Part shown: positions 44,875 through 53,220 of the stretch, one piece after another
Layout of the letters: each line of letters opens with the position of its first letter
Position numbering within the stretch: the first letter of the stretch is position 1
From: Verrucomicrobiota bacterium
GTDB lineage: Bacteria; Verrucomicrobiota; Verrucomicrobiia; Opitutales; Intestinicryptomonadaceae
Reading direction: 5' to 3'
Assembly: GCA_003343565.1 (NCBI GenBank)
Contig: QALA01000021.1
Coordinates: 1 to 60,908, forward strand
DNA: 60,908 nt
Program-made: the position numbers and the translations under genes
The notes under the pieces: generated by a model
Seen by the model: the letters and a program-made list of their open reading frames with translations, nothing else
What the model was told of the DNA's origin: nothing
Databases searched by the model: none

Positions 44875-46050
44875 TCAATCCTCCGAGACGAGCATTTTTA
44901 CGCGCCGCTCCTTGCGCGGAATGGCGACGGTGATTTTTGTGCCTTTGCCCACTGCGGAATCCACGTCGATTTTTCCCCCGTGGGCGCGGACAATCGCCTG
45001 AATAATCATCATGCCCAGCCCGTGGCCGTCGGGCTTTGTCGTAAAGTATGGCTGAAAGAGGCGAGACATGTCGCTTCCGCTGATTCCGCAGCCGGTGTCG
45101 GCGAAGGAGACATTCACATAGTCGTCGTTTCCGCGCGCCTCTATCGTTATCGAGCCGCCGGCGGACATGGCCTCCATGGCGTTTTTGATTATGTTGAAAT
45201 AAAGCTGTTTCAGGAGATTTTTGTCGGCGTAAACTTTCGGGACGGGAGCGTCGGCGTTTACGTAAACGGCGATTCCCAAGTCGGATATTTCGCGGTCGAG
45301 CAGGCTGAGGGTTTCCGCGAGGGGCGTTATGGGGTCGCATTCGGACATGTCCGGCCGCATGGGGCGCAGGGCCTTGAGGAAGTTTTCTATGATGGCGTCC
45401 AATCGCTTCACTTCGTCGGAGCAGACGTCGATTGAGCCGTCTATTTCGGCGAGCCCCTCCGCCGCGCCTTCAAAGGCTTCCGCCTCCGCATTGCCGCGCG
45501 GACTTTTCGGGAGCTTTTCCAGCGCGCGCCCGATTTTTTCCAGACGCCTCTTTGCCAGCTGCAGGTGAATGTTTATCGAGTTTAGCGGATTGCCCAATTC
45601 GTGCGCTACCCCGCTGGCAAGCTCCAAAACCGAGGCGATTTTTTCGCTCTCGATTTTCTCTTTGGCGGAAAATTTTTCCTTTGTGATGTCGTTGAGAATT
45701 ATTGCGAACGTTCCGCGCCCCTCGCCGAAGTCGAACGGCACGATTTGCGCGCTAAGAAGCCTGTGTTCGGGATAATCGACTTCAAATTCGCGGCGTATGA
45801 ACGTGTCGTCGTTTTCGGAGCATGCGCGTATGTCGCTCTCGATTCCCGCGAGCAGCTTGAATATGCACGCTCCGTCCGCGATCGGCAGAATGCGCTTGGC
45901 AAAGCCGTTTGCAAACTGCACCGAGCCCGTCGGGTCGATTACGATTATCGCGGAGTGAATCGCGTTGAATATCCCGTCCATGCGCGACAGTTCTCGCGCG
46001 AGGCGCTTGTTCGTGCGCAGGAGTTTGCCTATGTTCAAATTGCCGGGCAT
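44875..46050 (-). CDS. Cytoplasmic PAS-domain sensor histidine kinase
   Basis: A 391-residue two-component kinase without membrane segments. A PAS domain (about residues 22-125) is followed by the dimerisation/phosphoacceptor helix with His150 in GVAHELGNPLNSIN, and an ATPase domain with the N box NIIKNAMEAM, G1 box DTGCGIS and G2 box GHGLGMMI. The architecture is like NtrB. No response regulator adjoins it, so it is an orphan here. It starts 7 bp after the hisD stop and is probably co-transcribed with hemB and hisD, an odd pairing. Confidence 0.92.
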   Translation of the reverse strand: MPGNLNIGKLLRTNKRLARELSRMDGIFNAIHSAIIVIDPTGSVQFANGFAKRILPIADGACIFKLLAGIESDIRACSENDDTFIRREFEVDYPEHRLLSAQIVPFDFGEGRGTFAIILNDITKEKFSAKEKIESEKIASVLELASGVAHELGNPLNSINIHLQLAKRRLEKIGRALEKLPKSPRGNAEAEAFEGAAEGLAEIDGSIDVCSDEVKRLDAIIENFLKALRPMRPDMSECDPITPLAETLSLLDREISDLGIAVYVNADAPVPKVYADKNLLKQLYFNIIKNAMEAMSAGGSITIEARGNDDYVNVSFADTGCGISGSDMSRLFQPYFTTKPDGHGLGMMIIQAIVRAHGGKIDVDSAVGKGTKITVAIPRKERRVKMLVSED

Positions 46051-46057
46051 ACGGGGC

Positions 46058-47356
46058 TCACTTTTCCCCCTTCAGGCGCATTGCCAGACTCGCCGAATGG
46101 GCGTCCAACTTTTCCATGGAGGCGAACGCCGCGACAGTTTGCATGGCGCGCGCGGCGGCGGCCCTGTCGTATTTTACAAACGAGCTGCGCCGCATGAAGT
46201 CCGACAGCTGCAATCCGCTTGAGAATCTCCCCGTTCCGCCCGTCGGCAGCGTGTGGCTCGGCCCCGCGGTGAAGTCGCCCAGAACGGTGGGCGTAAAGCC
46301 GCCGCAGAGTATGGCTCCGGCAGTGCGTATTTTTTTTGCAAGCTTTTCCGCATTCTTTACGTGCAGCTCCATGTGTTCGGGCGCGACGAAGTTTGCGACC
46401 TTTACGGCCTCCTCCAAATTGCCGACAATCGCGGCGCAGCAGCCGTCCTCTATGATTTTCATCAGCTTGTCCGCGCGCGGTAATTCCGCCGCCATTTTCG
46501 GAAGCAGCGCGCGCACGTCGTCCACCAGTTTTTTCGACAGGCTGACGAGATAAATTTTCTCCCTTCCGCTGCCGTGCTCGGCCTGCGAGAGGAGGTCGGC
46601 GGCCACAAAGCGCGGATTGCAGGAGGCGTCGGCAATCACCAGCTCTTCGCTGGGGCCCGGAAGCAGGTCGCAGCCGACTTCCCCGAACAGTTGGCGCTTG
46701 GCCTCAATGACGAACGCGTTGCCGGGCCCGAAGATTTTGTCCGCGCGCGGAATGCGCGCCGTTCCTATTCCCATCGCCGCTATCGCCTGCGCGCCGCCGA
46801 CCTTGTAAACCTCGCGCACGCCGAGCAGGTCGAGGGCGCAGAGTATGTGCGCGTCGACGGAGCCTTTGGCGTTCGGCGGCGTGCACACGCATATTTCGTC
46901 GCAGCCGGCGAGCTTGGCAAGCGTTGCGGTCATCACCACGGTCGAGACCAGCGGGGCGGCGCCGCCGGGCACGTATATTCCGACGCGTCTGATCGGGTAG
47001 AAATTTTCGCCCACCGTCGCTCCGTGCGGATTTTTCGCGCGCCAATTTTTCGGCTTTGTGCGGGCGTGAAATTTCTTCACGCAGTTTATGGCCGCCGTAA
47101 TTTGGCGACGGTCGGCCGGACTGACCTGCGAACGCGCCGCTTCAAACTCCTCCGGCGTGACGGAAAAATTTTTCGGCCGCAAATCCGCCCCGTCGAACTT
47201 TTTTGTAAATTCGGCGACGGCCGCGTCTCCGCGCTTGCGCACGGCCGCTATTACCTCCGCGGCCGCCTTCGCCACGCCGTCCGAGGCGGCCGCGGGCTTG
47301 CACGCCGCTTCGAGCCGCTTCCAGAAATCCTTTGAGTCGTAGTTTAATACTTTCAT
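46058..47356 (-). CDS. hisD: Histidinol dehydrogenase HisD
   Basis: Catalyses the last two steps of histidine synthesis (histidinol to histidine, NAD-dependent). The 432 residues contain YVPGGAAPLVSTVVM, the signature block from KVGGAQAIAAMGIGT through FGPGNAFV, the zinc-site and catalytic His/Glu segment FVAPEHMELH, and GPSHTLPTGG. I start at ATG 47356 behind the sequence AAGCACC; the open frame continues upstream into a decayed duplicate of the gene's own 5' end. No other his genes are nearby. Confidence 0.95.
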   Translation of the reverse strand: MKVLNYDSKDFWKRLEAACKPAAASDGVAKAAAEVIAAVRKRGDAAVAEFTKKFDGADLRPKNFSVTPEEFEAARSQVSPADRRQITAAINCVKKFHARTKPKNWRAKNPHGATVGENFYPIRRVGIYVPGGAAPLVSTVVMTATLAKLAGCDEICVCTPPNAKGSVDAHILCALDLLGVREVYKVGGAQAIAAMGIGTARIPRADKIFGPGNAFVIEAKRQLFGEVGCDLLPGPSEELVIADASCNPRFVAADLLSQAEHGSGREKIYLVSLSKKLVDDVRALLPKMAAELPRADKLMKIIEDGCCAAIVGNLEEAVKVANFVAPEHMELHVKNAEKLAKKIRTAGAILCGGFTPTVLGDFTAGPSHTLPTGGTGRFSSGLQLSDFMRRSSFVKYDRAAAARAMQTVAAFASMEKLDAHSASLAMRLKGEK

Positions 47357-47440
47357 GGTGCTTAACAATTTGAAATTGTCCGGCTCCGGCTGCGTGCAAA
47401 TCGCGCCCCGCCATGCGGAACGCGCCGGAATGGGGTCCGC
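47240..47440. repeat. Tandem duplication at the hemB-hisD junction, unit A
   Basis: Contains the functional start of hisD plus, at about 47391-47434, a degenerate copy of the hemB 3' end (TGCGTGCAAATCGCGCC context). It aligns with 47488-47690 at an offset of about 246-248 bp. Confidence 0.75.
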
Positions 47441-47442
47441 CT

Positions 47443-47604
47443 CTATGGGCGTTCGCGCTTGCCGCCTGCCGCCGCCTTCCCGCGCCTGCGCACAGCCGCT
47501 ATTGCCTTCGCGGCTTTCGCCGCACCGTCCGTGGCGTTCGCGCATTTGCATGCCGCTTCGAGCCGTATTTGAAAAAACTTTGAATCGCAGTTTGACGCTT
47601 TCAT
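47443..47604 (-). pseudogene. Decayed duplicate of the hisD 5' end
   Basis: From an ATG at 47604 the minus strand reads MKASNCDSKFFQIRLEAACK and on to a TAG at 47443-47445 (53 codons). This aligns with the true HisD N terminus MKVLNYDSKDFWKRLEAACK and the following AA-VRKRG region. It is a remnant left by a tandem duplication that spans the 3' end of hemB and the 5' end of hisD. Whether it is still translated is unknown. Confidence 0.8.
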
Positions 47605-47690
47605 GCCGCTTTGCGTTTGGAGAGCCGCGCTTCGGCTGCGCGCAAATCGCGCTCCGCTATGCGAAGTACGTCAGAATCATGTCCGCGCCC
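47488..47690. repeat. Tandem duplication at the hemB-hisD junction, unit B
   Basis: Contains the functional hemB 3' end and stop plus the decayed hisD start. Each unit therefore keeps one working half and one degenerate half. Confidence 0.75.
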
Positions 47691-48727
47691 GCGCGCTTTA
47701 TTGCAAGGAGAGATTCCCGCTTTGCGCGCTCCAGATCCAGCCAGCCGTTTTGCGCGGCCGCCAGAATCATCGCGTATTCGCCCGACACTTGGTACGCCGC
47801 AACGGGAAGGCGCACGGCGCGCCTGACTTCCGAAATTATGTCCAAATATGGGCCGGCGGGCTTGACCATTACGATGTCCGCGCCTTCCTCCTCGTCGAGC
47901 AAAGCCTCGCGCACGGCCTCGCGGGAATTTGCGGGGTTGAGCTGGTAGCCCCTCTTGTCCAGATACGCGCCCTCTTGCGGGGCAGGGGAATTTTTTTCGC
48001 CGCCCTTGCGCCGCATTTTTTGCGGGGCGTTTTTCTTTGCGGGCGCGCTGCCCTGTCTGCGCGCCGCAGGAGAGCTTCCTATGGCGTCGCGGAACGGGCC
48101 GTAGAAGGCGGAGGCGTATTTGGCCGAATACGCCATTATTCCGGTTCCGGTGAAGTCGCAGTCGTCCAGAACGGTTCGGATTGCGCCTATTCTGCCGTCC
48201 ATCATGTCGCTTGGAGCAACGAAGTCCGCCCCGCTTTGGGCGGCGACGAGAGCCATTGCGGCCAGCACCTCGACGGTTTCGTCGTTCAAGATTTGGCCGT
48301 CCGGGCCGAGGATTCCGTCGTGTCCGTGCGTCGTGTAGGGGTCGAGCGCGATGTCGGCGAATATCGAAATTTCCGGAAAGTTTTTCTTCACCGCCGCGAT
48401 TGCGCGGTTGGCCAGCGACTTCGGGTTGGCCGCCTCGTCCGCGTGCAGGCTCTTTGCGGAAGGCTCCACCATCGGGAACGGCGCAATCGCCGCCACTCCC
48501 CTGCGCAGCGCGGCCTCGCAGGCGCGCAGGAGCGAGTCAACCGTGTGCCGCGCCGCATGCGGCATCGACGGAATCGGCTCCGACCCGGACGATCCCTCTT
48601 TGACGAATACCGGAAGAATCAGGTCGGAGGGGCTCACCCGCGTTTCGGTGCACAGTTCGAGAATGGAATGGCTCTTTCTCAACCGCCTCGGACGCTTCCT
48701 GATATCGAGCTTGAAATTTTCGTTCAT
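47657..48727 (-). CDS. hemB: Delta-aminolevulinic acid dehydratase HemB (porphobilinogen synthase)
   Basis: Condenses two 5-aminolevulinate molecules to porphobilinogen in haem and tetrapyrrole synthesis. Schiff-base lysines are Lys203 (AYSAKYAS) and Lys289 (MVKPAG). The metal-site segment ADIALDPYTTHGHDG has no cysteines, so it is of the magnesium, non-zinc type. At 356 residues it exceeds the usual ~325-335. The surplus is a basic, Ala/Lys/Pro-rich insert at about 219-255, in the lid region next to the active site, where other HemBs read AAGSA then a short turn. It shares the start context AAGCACCATGAA with hisD. The start lies 40 bp from divergent cysS. Confidence 0.95.
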   Translation of the reverse strand: MNENFKLDIRKRPRRLRKSHSILELCTETRVSPSDLILPVFVKEGSSGSEPIPSMPHAARHTVDSLLRACEAALRRGVAAIAPFPMVEPSAKSLHADEAANPKSLANRAIAAVKKNFPEISIFADIALDPYTTHGHDGILGPDGQILNDETVEVLAAMALVAAQSGADFVAPSDMMDGRIGAIRTVLDDCDFTGTGIMAYSAKYASAFYGPFRDAIGSSPAARRQGSAPAKKNAPQKMRRKGGEKNSPAPQEGAYLDKRGYQLNPANSREAVREALLDEEEGADIVMVKPAGPYLDIISEVRRAVRLPVAAYQVSGEYAMILAAAQNGWLDLERAKRESLLAIKRAGADMILTYFA

Positions 48728-48767
48728 GGTGCTTTAGTATGAACGCCAAAAAAAAATCGCAACAAAA

Positions 48768-50198
48768 ATGAGCGTAAGAATAAGCAATACATCGACCAGA
48801 GCGAAAGAGGAGCTGCTTTCCCCCGCGGCCGGCAAACCGTTCGGCATGTACTGCTGCGGGCCGACGGTTTACGGCCCCGCGCACATCGGCAATTTCAGGA
48901 CGTTTCTGGCGCAGGACGTGCTCCGCCGCACGCTCGAATGCTCCGGCGTGAGCGTAAGGCACGTGCGCAACATTACCGACGTTGACGACAAAACCATACG
49001 CGAGAGCCGCAAATTGGGAGTGTCGCTAAAGGAGTTCACCTCGCGCTGGGAGGAGAAGTTTCATCGCGACTGCAAGGCCTTGAATATGCTTTCTCCCCAC
49101 GTTGAGCCGCGCGCTACCGAGCACATCGGAGAGCAGATCTCGATGATTGCCTCGCTCGTAGAGAAGGGGCATGCGTACGTCGCGCCGGACGGGAGCGTGT
49201 ATTTTAAGATATCGTCCTTTCCCGAATACGGAAGGCTGTCGGGGCTCGACAGGGAGGGCCTTTCCACTCAGAGCGTCAATTCCGCGGGGGAGGCGAACGC
49301 CGCCGACGAATACGAGCGCGACAGCGTGGCCGACTTTGCCCTCTGGAAGGCCCGCAAGCCGGAGGACGGCGAAAATTATTGGGAATCCCCGTGGGGCGAG
49401 GGGCGGCCGGGCTGGCACATCGAATGTTCCGCGATGTCGAGAAAGTATCTGGGCGACACTTTCGAACTTCACGGCGGGGGCGTCGATTTGTGTTTTCCCC
49501 ACCACGAAAACGAGATCGCGCAGAGCCGGTGCGCCACCGGCGCGGAGCCGGCCAAGTTCTGGTTTCACAGCGCGCACTTGATGGTCGACGGGGCGAAGAT
49601 GTCCAAGAGTCTGGGCAATCTCTACACGTTAGACGATTTGCTCTCCCGCGGGTACTCTCCGATGCAGGTGCGCTATGCGCTGATTGCCGGGCACTACCGC
49701 CAGCAGCTGAATTTCACGTTCAAGTCGCTCGACGACGCCGGCAGCGCGCTTGCCAAGCTGCGCAAGTTCGCGGTTTCGGCGCTGGACAAGGCGGGAATGT
49801 CGGAGGCCGACTTCGGGAAGCTCGTCCGTCCGGGGGCGAAGTTTGAGGGCACGCTTTTTGCCTCCGCGTGGGAGGCGCTGTGCGACGACATAAACACCCC
49901 GCGAGCTTTGGGCGAGACCTTTTCGGCGGCTTCCAAAATGGCCCTCTCCGGGCGTCCGGAGGACATTGCCGCATTCGGTTCGTTGATGTACGCTTTGGGA
50001 ATCGATCCGTTTGCCGCCGAAGGGGAATCCCGCGGCGGCGCGGACGCGCCCTCCGAGGTTGTCGAGCTTGCCCGCCGCCGCTGGGAGGCGAAGAAGTCGA
50101 GGGATTTCGCTTTGGCCGACGAGCTGCGCAAGCGCATATCCGAGGCGGGCTGGATTGTGCTGGACGGCAGGGACGGTTTTGAATTGAAGAGGGCCTGA
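48768..50198 (+). CDS. cysS: Cysteinyl-tRNA synthetase
   Basis: Class I aminoacyl-tRNA synthetase charging tRNA-Cys. The 476 residues show the HIGH-type motif GPAHIGNFR (about 37-45), zinc-binding CCGPTVYG and the later HHENE segment, and KMSKS in DGAKMSKSLGN. Length is standard. No ribosome binding site is visible; the ATG follows a run of A. A 10-codon frame (48739-48771) ends in a TGA that overlaps the cysS ATG. Confidence 0.96.
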   Translation: MSVRISNTSTRAKEELLSPAAGKPFGMYCCGPTVYGPAHIGNFRTFLAQDVLRRTLECSGVSVRHVRNITDVDDKTIRESRKLGVSLKEFTSRWEEKFHRDCKALNMLSPHVEPRATEHIGEQISMIASLVEKGHAYVAPDGSVYFKISSFPEYGRLSGLDREGLSTQSVNSAGEANAADEYERDSVADFALWKARKPEDGENYWESPWGEGRPGWHIECSAMSRKYLGDTFELHGGGVDLCFPHHENEIAQSRCATGAEPAKFWFHSAHLMVDGAKMSKSLGNLYTLDDLLSRGYSPMQVRYALIAGHYRQQLNFTFKSLDDAGSALAKLRKFAVSALDKAGMSEADFGKLVRPGAKFEGTLFASAWEALCDDINTPRALGETFSAASKMALSGRPEDIAAFGSLMYALGIDPFAAEGESRGGADAPSEVVELARRRWEAKKSRDFALADELRKRISEAGWIVLDGRDGFELKRA

Positions 50199-50294
50199 GA
50201 ACGCGGCGGGTTTGCCGGCCGGCCGACGGCCGGCGCGGCGTCCAACCGAAAAAATAGGGGCCGAAATATAGGGCCGAAAGAGCGAGGAAATGCA

Positions 50295-51167
50295 ATGAAG
50301 GTAATAAGGGCAAAGAGCGCGGGTTTTTGTTTCGGGGTTGAGCGGGCGATAGACATAGCCAGAAGCTGCGCGTCCGGCGGCAAATGCCGCGTGTTTACCG
50401 ACGGCCCCCTGATTCACAACAGGCAGATGATGGAACGCCTGGAAAGCGAGGGCGTTCTGGAGATAGGCAATTACAAAAGCGACGGCGAGATAGGCTCCGA
50501 AATCCGCGACGCCGACGAGAACAGCGTTCTGGTGTTCAGGGCGCACGGCGTGTCTCCGGAGCGCCGCGACTACCTGCGGTCGCTCGGCATGAAGTGCAAG
50601 GACGCAACCTGCCCGGACGTGGGAAAAATCGCCGGAATCATAAAGCGGTTCGCAAACAAGGGCTACACCACCGTGATAGTCGGCGACCCGCAGCACCCGG
50701 AGGTCATAGGGCTTTTGGGCTATTCCAACGGCAAGGGCTTTGTGGTCAAGAACAAAGAGAACATAGACGCGCTTCCCCCGATAAGCGGCCCCATCTGCAT
50801 GGTGTCGCAGTCGACCATGTTCACCGAAGACTATCGGGAACTCTCCGAATATTTCAAAGCCCGCTTTCCCGATACGGAGGTCGTCGATACGATTTGCGGG
50901 GCGACCAAGGAGCGTCAGAAGGACGTTCGGGTTCTGGCCGAAAAGGGGGCGCAGGCCATAATCGTAATCGGGGGGAAGCATTCGGCAAACACCGTAAAGC
51001 TTGCGATTATGGCGCGGAGGACGGGGCTGCCGTGCTACCACGTAGAGACGCTCTCGGAATTGGATCTGGAGGAGATAAAAAAGTACGCGGTTGTCGGGGT
51101 CACCGCGGGCGCGTCGACTCCGGGCTTTCTCATAGACGAGGTTTGCAACGCGCTGGAGACCCTCTGA
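50295..51167 (+). CDS. ispH: 4-hydroxy-3-methylbut-2-enyl diphosphate reductase IspH
   Basis: Final enzyme of the MEP isoprenoid pathway, producing IPP and DMAPP at a [4Fe-4S] cluster. The 290 residues have the three cluster cysteines Cys12, Cys106 and Cys201 and substrate histidines His41, His84 and His134. Length is close to the usual ~310. A GAGGAAA sequence lies upstream of the ATG. It has its own 96-bp upstream gap from cysS. Confidence 0.95.
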   Translation: MKVIRAKSAGFCFGVERAIDIARSCASGGKCRVFTDGPLIHNRQMMERLESEGVLEIGNYKSDGEIGSEIRDADENSVLVFRAHGVSPERRDYLRSLGMKCKDATCPDVGKIAGIIKRFANKGYTTVIVGDPQHPEVIGLLGYSNGKGFVVKNKENIDALPPISGPICMVSQSTMFTEDYRELSEYFKARFPDTEVVDTICGATKERQKDVRVLAEKGAQAIIVIGGKHSANTVKLAIMARRTGLPCYHVETLSELDLEEIKKYAVVGVTAGASTPGFLIDEVCNALETL

Positions 51168-51292
51168 CGAAAGTTGCGCTTTTTTTTGATTTTCGGCGAA
51201 TTTTAGCAAAAGATTTTGAATCGCCGCCGGATTTTTGCTGTCGCAAAAAAAGCTTTTATTCGCACTGGATAAGTGTAAATATACATGTAAAA

Positions 51293-52450
51293 ATGATATG
51301 GAAGAAGCCAAGAGCCGGCGTTGAAATAACGGCGACGGCGCACATTGCGGCGTCCGGCGACGGCGCGGCCGTGCTGTACTTTTCCGGGGACTGGCTGCTT
51401 TCCAAGAGGCGTTCGCCGTTCTCCAAAATCGAGCGTTTTTTTGCGGCCAACGGCGGCGTTTCCAAGCTGACGTTCGACACTTCTTCGCTGGCCAAATACG
51501 ATTCCGCGCTGATAAGCTTTCTGTTTCGCTGCTACGAAATCTGCGCGCAAAACAACGTCAAGTTCGACATGGGCTCCCTCCCCGACGGGCCGCGCTCGCT
51601 GCTGGAGCTGGCCGTGGCCGTGCCGGAGGCGGGCAAGGGCAAAAAGGGTGAGAGCGAAAACATCATCGGAAAGCTCGGCAGCACCGCAATCGACGCGCTC
51701 GACACCTTCAAGGCGCAGGCGACGTTTGTGGGACTGGTGACCATTGCCCTTTACGAGGCCTTTAGGCGCAGGGCGCGGTACAGGGTGTCGGATTTGCTGC
51801 TGATAATACAGAAGTCGGGGCCGGAGGCGCTTCCGATTGTCGCGCTGATAAGTTTTTTGGTGGGGCTGATATTGGGATTTGTGGGCGTAATTCAGCTGGC
51901 GAAGTACGGGTCGGAAATTTTTGTGGCCGATTTGGTGGGAATCGCCATGGTGCGCGAAATGGGCGCGATAATGGTCGGGATAGTAATGAGCGGGCGGACG
52001 GGCGCGGCGTTCGCGGCGGAAATAGGCTCCATGAAGGTTAACGAGGAGATTTCCGCGTTTAAGACATTCGGCATATCGCCGGTGGAGTTTCTGGTGCTCC
52101 CGCGCGTGCTCGCGCTGATTCTGATGTTCCCGCTGCTGACGATATTCGCCGATCTCATCGGCATGTTGGGCGGCATGGCCATCGGCCTGGGGCTTTCCGA
52201 CATCAGTTATGAGCAGTACGCAAACAGGACTTACGCCGCCCTCAATCTCGTGCAGATTTCCACGGGCATAGGCAAGAGCGTAGTGTTCGGGCTCATTGTG
52301 GCATGCATCGGCTGCCAGAGGGGGCTGGAGTGCGAAAACAGCTCCTCTGGCGTCGGCATGGCAACGACGTCAAGCGTGGTCCAGAGCATCACATGGATAA
52401 TCGTAGCCGACGCGATTTTTGCGGTGGCATTCACAATATTCGACATATGA
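51293..52450 (+). CDS. MlaE-family lipid ABC transporter permease with N-terminal STAS domain
   Basis: Inner-membrane permease of an MCE-type phospholipid transporter. The 385 residues begin with a STAS-like region (about 20-110, with the SLAKYDSALISFLFR helix), which in E. coli is the separate protein MlaB. The MlaE fold follows with the conserved motifs SGRTGAAFAAEIGSMKVNEEISA and FGISPVEFLVLPRVLA. ATG 51293 is chosen as the first start before the STAS domain; it lacks a ribosome binding site. Its TGA overlaps the ATPase ATG (ATGA). Confidence 0.9.
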   Translation: MIWKKPRAGVEITATAHIAASGDGAAVLYFSGDWLLSKRRSPFSKIERFFAANGGVSKLTFDTSSLAKYDSALISFLFRCYEICAQNNVKFDMGSLPDGPRSLLELAVAVPEAGKGKKGESENIIGKLGSTAIDALDTFKAQATFVGLVTIALYEAFRRRARYRVSDLLLIIQKSGPEALPIVALISFLVGLILGFVGVIQLAKYGSEIFVADLVGIAMVREMGAIMVGIVMSGRTGAAFAAEIGSMKVNEEISAFKTFGISPVEFLVLPRVLALILMFPLLTIFADLIGMLGGMAIGLGLSDISYEQYANRTYAALNLVQISTGIGKSVVFGLIVACIGCQRGLECENSSSGVGMATTSSVVQSITWIIVADAIFAVAFTIFDI

Positions 52451-53220
52451 GCGCGTCCGAGGACATATTCAAAGTGGAAAACCTGACGATGGCCTACGGC
52501 GACTATGTCGTCATGCGCGATTTGAATTTTTCCGTCTCAAAGGGGGAGATATTTTTCATAATCGGCGGCAGCGGCTGCGGAAAGAGCACACTTTTGCGCC
52601 ACATGATCGGCCTGATAAAGCCCGCTTCCGGCGCGATATATTTCCGCGGGGAAAATTTCTCCGGGGCCCCGCAGGACAAAAAGACCGAGATGTTGCGGCA
52701 GTTCGGCGTCCTGTATCAGGGCGGGGCTCTTTGGAGCAGCATGACGCTTTCGGAAAATATCATGCTGCCGATACGCGAGTTTACGGGCGTCACCAAGAAG
52801 GAGGCCGCGGATCTGGCCGACCTGAAGCTTGCGCTGGTGGGGCTCAACGGATTCGGCTCGTTCTATCCGTCCGAAATCAGCGGCGGAATGTGCAAGCGCG
52901 CGGGGCTGGCGCGCGCGATCGCGCTCGACCCGCAGGTCCTGTTTTTCGACGAGCCCAGCGCGGGGCTCGATCCGGTGTCGTCGCACCGCCTCGACGAACT
53001 GATCGTCCAAATGAGGGACTCCCTCGGCGCGACGGTGATAGTGGTCTCGCACGAGCTTGCTAGCATATTCGACATAGCGGACCGCGCGATATTTCTCGAT
53101 GCGTCCTCCAAGTCGCAGGGGCCGATAGGCTCGCCCCGCCAGCTGCTTGATTGCGACGACAAAAACGTGCGCGTATTCCTCAACAGGGGAGTGGATCCGC
53201 GCCGGAGGGACAACAAATGA
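52447..53220 (+). CDS. MlaF-like lipid ABC transporter ATPase
   Basis: ATP-binding subunit of 257 residues. Walker A is GGSGCGKST (about 41-49), the ABC signature reads SGGMCKRAGLARA, Walker B is VLFFDEPSAGLDP and the switch histidine lies in VVSHE. The SGGMxKRxxLARA form is typical of MCE transporters. It overlaps the permease by 4 bp and the MCE gene by 4 bp, so the three are translated together. Confidence 0.93.
   Translation: MSASEDIFKVENLTMAYGDYVVMRDLNFSVSKGEIFFIIGGSGCGKSTLLRHMIGLIKPASGAIYFRGENFSGAPQDKKTEMLRQFGVLYQGGALWSSMTLSENIMLPIREFTGVTKKEAADLADLKLALVGLNGFGSFYPSEISGGMCKRAGLARAIALDPQVLFFDEPSAGLDPVSSHRLDELIVQMRDSLGATVIVVSHELASIFDIADRAIFLDASSKSQGPIGSPRQLLDCDDKNVRVFLNRGVDPRRRDNK

Noticed and set aside
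50205..50235. GCCGGCC/GGCCGGC palindrome after cysS as a terminator
   Set aside because: Stem is GC-rich but no T-run follows on either strand.
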